A stretch of 64,000 bases of DNA from Bacteroidota bacterium (GTDB lineage: Bacteria; Bacteroidota; Bacteroidia; Chitinophagales; Chitinophagaceae). The position numbers and the translations under genes were made by a program. Shown here piece after piece: positions 30,379 to 39,200 of this stretch. The stretch lies in assembly GCA_003175935.1 (NCBI GenBank), contig PSRI01000138.1, positions 18,430 to 82,429 on the forward strand, given 5' to 3'. The notes beneath the pieces are model-generated. The model searched no databases. It was not told the origin of the DNA and saw only the letters and a list, made by a program, of their open reading frames with translations. Position 1 is the first letter of the stretch. Each line of letters opens with the position of its first letter.

Positions 30379-31197
30379 ATGGAACAGTATATTGAAGTGA
30401 AATTTGAAACTAAAGAAGATTTTCAGAATGAAATTCTGATTGCTTTACTTTCTGAAATAGGATATGAAGGTTTTGAAGAAGATGGAAGAATATTAAAAGC
30501 ATTCATTCCTGAATCGCATTTTGATGAAGTTGTTTTGAAAGAATTGGCAGTGAAATCCGGATTAGAATTTTCTAATACCGTTATTCCGGTGAAAAACTGG
30601 AACAGCATTTGGGAATCTGAATTTCATCCGGTTGTTGTAAATGATTTTGTTGGGATAAGGGCAGGCTTTCATAAATCAATAACCGGTGTCAGGTATGAAA
30701 TTGTGATTACTCCAAAAATGAGTTTTGGCACGGGTCATCATGATACCACTTACATGATGATTCAATCACTTGAGAATTTGGATCTGAAAAAAAAGAGCGT
30801 TGCAGATTTTGGAACAGGCACAGGAATTCTGGCGATTTTGGCTTCGAAACTTGGCGCGTCAAAAATTCTGGGAATTGATCATGATGAATGGAGTATTAGA
30901 AATGCTGAGGAAAATTTCTTGGAAAATCACGTAGATAACGTAAGTTTATCTAATACTGGCGTTTTCCCTTCAGATGATTCATGGGATTTAATTTTGGCCA
31001 ACATCAATAAGCTGGTGATTCTGAGTAATATAAAAGTTATTTCTAATACGCTTGCGCCTGGGGGGATTTTGATTACGAGTGGATACTTACTGGAGGATGA
31101 AGCAGATATGTTGAATGCTGCTGAAAGTCACGGGCTTTCAAAATTGAGCATTCAAAGGAGAAATAATTGGCTATGTATAACGTTTAAAAAGGTGTGA
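30379..31197 (+). CDS. prmA: Ribosomal protein L11 methyltransferase
   Basis: MSFGTGHHDTTYMMI, VADFGTGTGILAILASKLGA, LANINKLVI. Confidence 0.93.
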   Translation: MEQYIEVKFETKEDFQNEILIALLSEIGYEGFEEDGRILKAFIPESHFDEVVLKELAVKSGLEFSNTVIPVKNWNSIWESEFHPVVVNDFVGIRAGFHKSITGVRYEIVITPKMSFGTGHHDTTYMMIQSLENLDLKKKSVADFGTGTGILAILASKLGASKILGIDHDEWSIRNAEENFLENHVDNVSLSNTGVFPSDDSWDLILANINKLVILSNIKVISNTLAPGGILITSGYLLEDEADMLNAAESHGLSKLSIQRRNNWLCITFKKV

Positions 31198-31272
31198 CCT
31201 TATGATAAATTTGATTTCTAGGGTCCTTTAAAATAGATTAAATTTGCATTCCTCAATTCAACCTGGTATCTC

Positions 31273-31932
31273 ATGAACGAAATCGCTCTTGTTGTTCTGG
31301 CATATCTTATTGGCTCTATACCAACAGCGGTTTGGGTGAGTCGTGGTTTTTTCAATATTGATATCAGGGATTATGGTAGCGGTAATTCGGGTGCAACGAA
31401 TACTTATCGCGTTTTAGGCTCCAGGTATGGAACTCTTGTAATGATAATTGACATGCTCAAGGGTTTCCTGGTTGTGAAACTTGCTTTCCTTATTCCTCAT
31501 TATGCTGTGGATAATTTCGCGAGGACCAATTTCCAGATCGGACTTGGTTTGGCGGCAGTTTTGGGACATATCTTCCCCATTTGGGCACAATTCAGGGGAG
31601 GAAAAGGGGTAGCAACATTATTTGGTTTAGTACTTGGCATTTCACCATGGACTGCACTTTGTTGTGTGGGTATTTTTCTGCTGGTACTTTATCTTACGCG
31701 ATTTGTTTCACTGAGTTCAATTTTAGCAAGTCTGGCATTTCCTATTTTCATTCTTGTAATTTTCAACGTTGAAAATGATGCCTATAGAATATTCGCTGTC
31801 GCAGTAGCACTTCTTGTGATTCTTACCCATCAAAAAAATATCACGCGTTTATTGAAAGGCAGCGAAAGCAAAGCGCCTATTCTCAAATATCGCGATCGTC
31901 GAAGAATTCGCCGAAACAGTGCCCGCTTCTAA
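31273..31932 (+). CDS. plsY: Glycerol-3-phosphate acyltransferase
   Basis: AYLIGSIPTAVWVSR, YGSGNSGATNTYRVLG, LGHIFPIWAQFRGGKGVATLFG. Confidence 0.96.
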   Translation: MNEIALVVLAYLIGSIPTAVWVSRGFFNIDIRDYGSGNSGATNTYRVLGSRYGTLVMIIDMLKGFLVVKLAFLIPHYAVDNFARTNFQIGLGLAAVLGHIFPIWAQFRGGKGVATLFGLVLGISPWTALCCVGIFLLVLYLTRFVSLSSILASLAFPIFILVIFNVENDAYRIFAVAVALLVILTHQKNITRLLKGSESKAPILKYRDRRRIRRNSARF

Positions 31933-32004
31933 TTATAAATCGTAATTAAATACTGCTTACACTCAAGATGCCAATTATTTGGTATAAGTATTGACATGCT
32001 ATTT

Positions 32005-32841
32005 ATGGATCGACTAAATTCATATGTTATGATTAGAATTATTTTAATTGCTTCATTTGTATCATGTATTGGGATTTCATGTACCAAGAACGCTGTAACG
32101 GGAAGAAACCAGTTGCATTTGCTTCCTGAATCCGAACTACAAACAGAAGCTAAAAGTCAGTACGCTACATTTCTTTCTCAAAATAAAGTGGTATCCAAAA
32201 CGGTAAGCAAGGATGCCGAAATGGTCAGCAGGGTTGGCTCCAGAATAGCAACAGCAATTACGAATTATTATAATTCGCAAGGTAAAGGTGATGTCATAAA
32301 AGGATATCAGTGGGAATTTAATCTTGTAGATTCGAAAGAAATAAATGCCTGGTGTATGCCAGGTGGCAAAGTAGTCGTTTATACGGGACTGTTGCCTGTG
32401 ACTCAAAATGAAGCAGCCCTGGCTGTTGTGATGGGTCACGAGATCGCACATGCGATAGCCCAACATGGAAACGAAAGAATGAGCCAGGAATTAATTGCCC
32501 AGGGAATTGGAGTAGCAGGTGGAGTTCTTACTTCAGGCAATCCACAAGTGAGCAATATCTTTAATCAGGTGTACGCACCTAGCGCCGAGGTGGGTGTATT
32601 ATTACCAAATTCGAGGAAGCAGGAATTAGAAGCTGACCATTATGGCCTCATATTCGCAGCACTAGCCGGATATAACCCCAATGAAGCAATCACATTTTGG
32701 CAGAGAATGGCCAATGCAAGCTCAGGGGCTGGTCAACCACCTGAATTTTTAAGCACACACCCATCGGATGCAACGAGAATTGAAAAGGTAAAAGAATTTG
32801 CTCAAGAGGCAATGAAGTATTACAAACCGATGAATCGATAA
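32005..32841 (+). CDS. M48 family zinc metalloprotease (lipoprotein)
   Basis: Lipobox-like VSCIGISC; HEIAHAIAQHG (HExxH); ELEADHYGL. Confidence 0.93.
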   Translation: MDRLNSYVMIRIILIASFVSCIGISCTKNAVTGRNQLHLLPESELQTEAKSQYATFLSQNKVVSKTVSKDAEMVSRVGSRIATAITNYYNSQGKGDVIKGYQWEFNLVDSKEINAWCMPGGKVVVYTGLLPVTQNEAALAVVMGHEIAHAIAQHGNERMSQELIAQGIGVAGGVLTSGNPQVSNIFNQVYAPSAEVGVLLPNSRKQELEADHYGLIFAALAGYNPNEAITFWQRMANASSGAGQPPEFLSTHPSDATRIEKVKEFAQEAMKYYKPMNR

Positions 32842-32966
32842 TAGTAAATCTGACATAATCTTTGCTGGTTAAGGAAAAGCGCGTTTTTTTAGGTTCAAAA
32901 AGTTGCTTGTAAACTTTTGTTTATTTAACTTTGCACACTCTTTGAACTTTTAAATCCCGTTGAAGC

Positions 32967-33629
32967 ATGATGCAGACTATGTTTGAGAAACTTCAACTCT
33001 CAGAGGAAAAAAACTTATTAATTCAAGGTCTTCCTTCCTCAATCGAAAAGCAGTTTGCGAAGCTTTCTTTCGCTAAAAATGTAACTCCGTTATTAAAATC
33101 CAGGAAAATTGACTTCGCTTTGGTTTTTGCGATCAATGCAAACCAGTTAAATGGTATTTTAAAGGATGTACTGCCTGCACTTAATGAAGAAGGAAAATTA
33201 TGGGTAGCTTATCCCAAAACGACCTCAAAAATAGTAAGTGACCTCAACAGAGATTGCAGTTGGCAGTTGCTCAATCAAAGTGGATTTGAAAGTGTAAGAC
33301 AGGTTGCGCTGGATCATGTTTGGACAGCCACCAGGTTTAAGAAACCCGAACAAATCAAAATTCCTTCTAGACCAACTGTTCCTGTTCCAACTCCCATTGA
33401 AGTTGAAGGAATTGATATGAAGGCGCGCACAGTCACTGCACCTGTCGACCTGGAAAAATCACTTTCCAAAAATAAAAAAGCACGTGATTTCTTTGATAAA
33501 CTTTCATTTACAAACAAGAAAGAATATTTGAAGTGGATCAGCGAAGCTGGGAATGAAGCAAGGCAGGCAAGAATTGAATCCACCATTGTGAAGTTACTTT
33601 CAAGCAAAAAGAATCCGTTAGAAAAATAA
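32967..33629 (+). CDS. DUF3052-like domain fused to YdeI-like C-terminal region
   Basis: N-terminal DUF3052-like region; C-terminal KARDFFDKLSFTNKKEYLKWISEAGNEARQARIESTIVKL typical of YdeI/OmpD-associated proteins. Confidence 0.75.
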   Translation: MMQTMFEKLQLSEEKNLLIQGLPSSIEKQFAKLSFAKNVTPLLKSRKIDFALVFAINANQLNGILKDVLPALNEEGKLWVAYPKTTSKIVSDLNRDCSWQLLNQSGFESVRQVALDHVWTATRFKKPEQIKIPSRPTVPVPTPIEVEGIDMKARTVTAPVDLEKSLSKNKKARDFFDKLSFTNKKEYLKWISEAGNEARQARIESTIVKLLSSKKNPLEK

Positions 33630-33650
33630 ACGAATTGATTTCCTTTTGAA

Positions 33651-33690
33651 AAAGATTATCAGGATAATTGCAAACTGATAATCTTTTTTT
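33651..33690 (+). terminator. Strong terminator-like hairpin with U-tract directly abutting the next ATG
   Basis: AAAGATTATCAG-gataattgcaaa-CTGATAATCTTT followed by a T run ending at 33690; ATG at 33691. Confidence 0.75.
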
Positions 33691-34200
33691 ATGTTCCTCA
33701 ATGTAGAAATCAAAGCCAGGTGCGAGGATCCTACCCATGTAAGGACCTATTTGATCGAACACAATGCGCGTTATGTTGGGAAAGATTTTCAGCGCGACAC
33801 TTATTTTATCACCCCTAAAGGCCGCCTCAAACTTCGAGAAGGTTTGATTGAAAATGCATTGATTTATTACGAAAGAAAAAATCAGGAAGGACCCAAAGAA
33901 TCTTCGGTGATCTTATACCATCCATCTGATATAATCAAACTCAAGTCTATTTTAGAAAATACAATGGATGTTAGGGTTCAGGTTTTTAAGAATCGCGAAA
34001 TTTACTTCCTCGCAAATGTGAAATTTCATATTGACATCGTTGAAAATTTGGGAAATTTTATTGAAATCGAGGCCATTGACGATTCAGGAACTAACGACAA
34101 AAAAAAGTTGCAGGAACAATGTGAATTTTATCTCGACAAATTTGCTATTCGAAAAAAAGATTTGATTTCAGAGTCTTATAGTGATATGCTGCTTACTTAA
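33691..34200 (+). CDS. CYTH-domain protein (class IV adenylate cyclase / thiamine-triphosphatase-like)
   Basis: MFLNVEIKARC (ExK motif), DTYFITPKGRLKLREG, YYERKNQEGPKESSV. Confidence 0.85.
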   Translation: MFLNVEIKARCEDPTHVRTYLIEHNARYVGKDFQRDTYFITPKGRLKLREGLIENALIYYERKNQEGPKESSVILYHPSDIIKLKSILENTMDVRVQVFKNREIYFLANVKFHIDIVENLGNFIEIEAIDDSGTNDKKKLQEQCEFYLDKFAIRKKDLISESYSDMLLT

Positions 34201-36139
34201 AAATGACAGTTCCCATTTGGCGGGTTATTTCTATTTCGAGTTGCTTCAGGTGCTGATGAGTTTGTATTAGCGTCATTTGTTCATCCACGGTATGAATTTT
34301 TTCCATGTCACGCTGATTCTCGTCAATTAATCTTTTAATTTTTCGAAGCTTAAGATAACTCATGGTTGACAACACTTCTTCCCGATATAATTCCTCTCTT
34401 CCCGGCATCGGTCCGTCATAATGTTCTTTCCAGTTTACGCTAAGTTCATAGGGGGATTCCATTAATGAAATGGCAAGAGAACTCATTGAATGATCCTCAT
34501 GATAAAGAAAATTTTTAGGACCCGGATCCAGTCCTGCCTCATACCACGTTTTGAAGGTATCGATTATTTTGAGGAGGTTTTTATTATCGAAAAGTTCGTT
34601 TAATCCGTTAGTTTCAAATTCTTCGAACAAATGATCTGCAACGGTTCGTGATTCATCCCATGATTTAGTGCCAAATTCAATTAATGCCCTCACTATATTC
34701 ATTTCATTCAATTCATCTTTTCGCAGAAGGAGAGAAGCATCATCTTCTTCGTCTGGAATTTGAGCAGTTTCTGTATCCTGATATTCGGATGCATTTTCTG
34801 CAGCATTTTTGTATTCCTGTTTTGAAACTCTTTCCCTGATGAATTTATTTACAAGTGTATTTAAGCCCGTTTCGTCAATCTTCAGGAGTTCGGAACATTG
34901 CCTGATATAATCTTGTTGCCGGGTAAAATCCTCTGCTTTATTTAACCTGGAAATAGTTTCCGCAATCCGATTAACAACTTCAGATTTTTTCTTCGCATCC
35001 CGACCGGCATCACGAAGTGAGACTTCAAGTTGAAAAAGAATAAAGTCCTTTTTATTTGCTTCAAGAAAATTTCTAAAACCGGAAGCACCCACTTTATTTA
35101 CATAGCTATCCGGGTCTTCATTATCTGGAATCAGGACCAGTTTCACATTTAATCCTTCTTCCAGTGCTAGATCTAATCCTCTTAAAGCAGCCTTTATGCC
35201 TGCGGAATCACCATCGTATATAATAGTAAGGTTGGATGTATATTTTTTAATCAGTCTTAGTTGGTCGGGAGTAAGCGAAGTTCCACCGCTGGCAACTACG
35301 TTTTCAATTCCTGCCTGATGGAGAGATATCACATCTGTGTATCCTTCAACCAACAGACATTCTTCAGCCTTGTCAATTGCCTGACGGGCGAAATAAGATC
35401 CATACAGGATTTTACTTTTGACGTAGATTTCGTTTTCTGGAGTATTAATGTATTTGGGAGCCCTGTCATTACCTGCAATAATCCTTGCTCCAAATCCCAA
35501 AACCTTCCCGGTTTGATTATGAACCGGGAAAATAACTCTGCCCCTATAGTTGTCCGTTGGTTTTTCATCCCGTATAACAACGAGACCGGTCTTTACTAAA
35601 AGTTCCGGATTATATTGAGCGGAAAGAGCTTCCGTTGCGAAAGCTTCTTTTTTGTTGAGCGCATAACCCAGCTGGAATTTTTTAATAATCTCTTCTCTGA
35701 ATCCTCTCTCTTTCAGGTAACTCAATCCTATATCGATACCCTCTTCACTTTCAAAAAGGATATCTGAAAAATACTTTTGGGCAAAACCATTAATGATATA
35801 AAGACTGTCGGCAACCTGGCGGATTTGCTTCAATTCCGGACTGGTTTCAGTCTCTTCAATGGTCACATTATATTTATTTGCCAACCATCGTAAAGCCTCA
35901 ACATAGCTATACTTTTCATGCTCCATCAAAAAACCAATCGCATTTCCGCTTCGGCCACACCCAAAACACTTATAAATTTCCTTGGTAGGAGACACCGTAA
36001 ACGACGGAGTTTTTTCGTTATGAAAAGGACATAAACCGAGGTAATTCGTGCCTCTTTTCTTCAGTCTGACAAAGCCGCCCACTATGTCAACAATGTCAAT
36101 CCTGCTCAGGATTTGCTGTATGGTAATTTGCGAGATCAG
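34193..36139 (-). CDS. dnaG: DNA primase
   Basis: Zinc finger CPFHNEKTPSFTVSPTKEIYKCFGCGRSGN; TOPRIM LVEGYTDVISLHQAGIENVVASGGTSLT. Homologous frame extends upstream of the tracked GTG (36082) to CTG 36139: L-ISQITIQQILSRIDIVDIVGGFVRLKKRGTNYLGLCPFHNEKT. Confidence 0.93.
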   Translation of the reverse strand: MISQITIQQILSRIDIVDIVGGFVRLKKRGTNYLGLCPFHNEKTPSFTVSPTKEIYKCFGCGRSGNAIGFLMEHEKYSYVEALRWLANKYNVTIEETETSPELKQIRQVADSLYIINGFAQKYFSDILFESEEGIDIGLSYLKERGFREEIIKKFQLGYALNKKEAFATEALSAQYNPELLVKTGLVVIRDEKPTDNYRGRVIFPVHNQTGKVLGFGARIIAGNDRAPKYINTPENEIYVKSKILYGSYFARQAIDKAEECLLVEGYTDVISLHQAGIENVVASGGTSLTPDQLRLIKKYTSNLTIIYDGDSAGIKAALRGLDLALEEGLNVKLVLIPDNEDPDSYVNKVGASGFRNFLEANKKDFILFQLEVSLRDAGRDAKKKSEVVNRIAETISRLNKAEDFTRQQDYIRQCSELLKIDETGLNTLVNKFIRERVSKQEYKNAAENASEYQDTETAQIPDEEDDASLLLRKDELNEMNIVRALIEFGTKSWDESRTVADHLFEEFETNGLNELFDNKNLLKIIDTFKTWYEAGLDPGPKNFLYHEDHSMSSLAISLMESPYELSVNWKEHYDGPMPGREELYREEVLSTMSYLKLRKIKRLIDENQRDMEKIHTVDEQMTLIQTHQHLKQLEIEITRQMGTVIFK

Positions 36140-36288
36140 CCCTATTTTGATTTAGAATGCACAAATTAGTCGTCCTGAGGGTATCCAAAAATTTTTTTTT
36201 AAGCATGTGGTTTGCAACAATTTAAAGATTTTTCGTTCGTTATAACTCGGTTGTCTATATCCTGAATAAACCCAAGAATGATTTTCCT

Positions 36289-39200
36289 ATGAAGAGAATT
36301 TTACTGTTTGTTCCCTTAATATTATTAGCGTTTAATAATATTTGGGCTAACAACGAGACTGGAAAACCGAAGTCTGCTTTAACAGCAGATTTCTCTGCTT
36401 CTGTGACATCGGGCTGTATTCCATTAGCTACAGTTTTCACAGACAATTCCACCTTCAACGTAGGAGATCCAATTGTGAACTGGACCTGGGATTTCGGTGA
36501 TGGTTCACCGATAGTGACAGGTGTCCAAAATCCTTCGCACACCTTCATAAATGATGGAACATGGGATGTCAAACTTACGGTTACCACGGCTTCGAATGCT
36601 ACCGCTACAATAACTAAAACAGGATACATTTCTTCAGGCGCTAAATACACTCCGGATCTTGGTCCGGACTTTTCTATTTGCGACGGTTCCAACGCCCTGT
36701 TGATGGATAATAGTGGTTATACAAACGATTTTGAATATACCTGGTATGATGGTTCTGGTAATGTAATTTTTACGGGTACCATGTACGTTTTTGTTAATAC
36801 TGCAGATACTTATACTGCAGAAATTAATCACCTGGGTTGTATTGGGACTGACCAGATTGTGATCTCTTCAAGCCCTCCCTTAACTGTAGATTGGAATTAT
36901 ACGGTTCTTGCAAATTGTACCAATGTACAGGTTCAATTCAATGACTTATCCACCTTCTGCGGAGGTGGTGGCGGAGGAGCATCGTATACATGGTTTTTTA
37001 ATGATGGAAGTCCTCCTGATAATACCCAAAATCCTATTCACACTTTCACTACGGGTGGAAGCCATACTATTCAATTAAGTGTGGATGATGGAATGGGTAA
37101 TGCAGATTCAAAGGTAGTAACCATCAACCTGCCAAATCCTTCTGGTACTCCAACTGTGGATCTTGGGCCGGATCAACATTTATGTAACGGATCTTCAATA
37201 CAATTGGACGCGAATAATGAACCTGGTGCTACTTACTCCTGGTCTCCTGCCACAGGTTTAGATGATCCAACTATCTACAATCCTACTGCATCTCCAACAA
37301 CAACAACAACTTACACTGTTACTAAAGTTAAATGCGGAGTTACGGTTACTGATAATATTCAAATTATTGTTGATCCTGCAATTACCATGGATTTTGTTGC
37401 AGACAAAACCAGTGGTTGTGCACCGCTTGCCGTAACATTTACAGATAATTCATTCTCCTGCGCAGACTTTATAACATCGTGGTCATGGGATTTTGGTGAT
37501 GGAAACACTTCAACACTTTCTCAACCAACTCATACTTATGCTGCGGCTGGTAATTATACAGTAAGCCTTACCGTTACTTCAATGGGAGGCGCTACTGCAA
37601 CCTTATCTAAACCAAATTTCATTACGGTAAATAGTGCACCTGTAGTGAATTTAGGTAATGACACAGCACTTTGTATTGGAAGCACCCTGGTGCTTGATGC
37701 TGGAAATCCCGGAGCAACCTATCTCTGGAATCCTGGCGGAGCAACAACACAAACACTTACTGTTACAGGATTTGTACCTACCGTTTATACGGTTCAGGTT
37801 ACAAAAGGTGGATGCACAGCCAGCGATAATATCAAGGTAGATCTTAAACCTTCTGTAACTCCTGATTTCAGTTCACTGGTTGTTTCAACTTGTACTCCAA
37901 TTGGAGTTCAGTTCACAGATATGAGTACTGTTTGTACTGGAAGTATTACAGGATGGAGCTGGGATTTCGGAGATGGAAATACCAGTACTGCCCAAAATCC
38001 ATTGCATAATTATGCGGCAGGAGGTACTTATACGGTTTCTCTAACGGTAACGCCTAGTAGCGGACTTCCAAGTACAACAAGTAAGAGCATCACAATTAGC
38101 GGCGGAACTGGTATTAGTGTAAATCTTGGAAATGATACCGCCATTTGTTTAGGTACATCAATAACTCTTGACGCAGGTAATACTGGATCAACATTCCTGT
38201 GGAGTACAGGCGCAACCACACAAACTATTTCTGTAAGCCTGCCCGGTAAGTATTATGTTGATGTAACGAATGGAACATGTAGCGGATCGGACACTATTAA
38301 TGTAACAATAAAACCTGCGGCAGTTGTAGACTTCAGCACATCAGTTGTTTCTCCGTGTGGACCTATAAGCATACAATTCACAGATGCGACAACTGTCTGC
38401 ACAGGCTCTATATCAAGTTGGAGTTGGGATTTTGGTGATGGTAATACTTCAACATCACAGAACCCGCTTCACAACTATGCAGCAACTGGAACTTACAATG
38501 TAACCCTTACGATAGTGACTTCAACGGGTGTAACTTCTTCGACAACAAAACCGGTTACGGTTACAGGTGGAAGTTTGACCGTTGATCTTGGACCTGATCA
38601 AACAGTATGTAGCGGATCTTCCGTTACACTTGATGCGGGAATTTCTGGTGCGACTTATTTATGGAGCACGGGTGCAACTACTCAAACTATCTCAGTAAAT
38701 ACTACGGGTTCATATTCTGTAACAGTAACACAGGGTGGATGTACGGGATCTGACGCTGTTAACGTAACGGTTAATCCTTTGCCAACAGTTGATCTCGGTC
38801 CGGATGCAACAATTTGTTCGGGAAATAACCTGACACTTGATGCAGGTAATCCTGGTGCTACTTATTTGTGGAGCACAGGTGCAACGACTCAAACAATTTC
38901 GGTAAATACTCCAGGCACCTATTCAGTAACTGTAACATTCGGCGGTTGCAGTGCAAGTGATGCAATTAATGTTACTGTGAATCCTTCACCAACTGTGAAT
39001 TTAGGACCCGACAAATCAATTTGTCTTGGATCTTCAACCATACTTGATGCCGGCAATGTGGGTGCAACTTATCTCTGGAGCACTGGGGCAACAACTCAAA
39101 CTATCTCTGTAAATACTGCGGGCTCTTATTCAGTAACGGTAACTGCTGGTGGCTGTAGCGCAAGCGATGCAATTAATATTGGAGTGATTCCACCGCCTGT

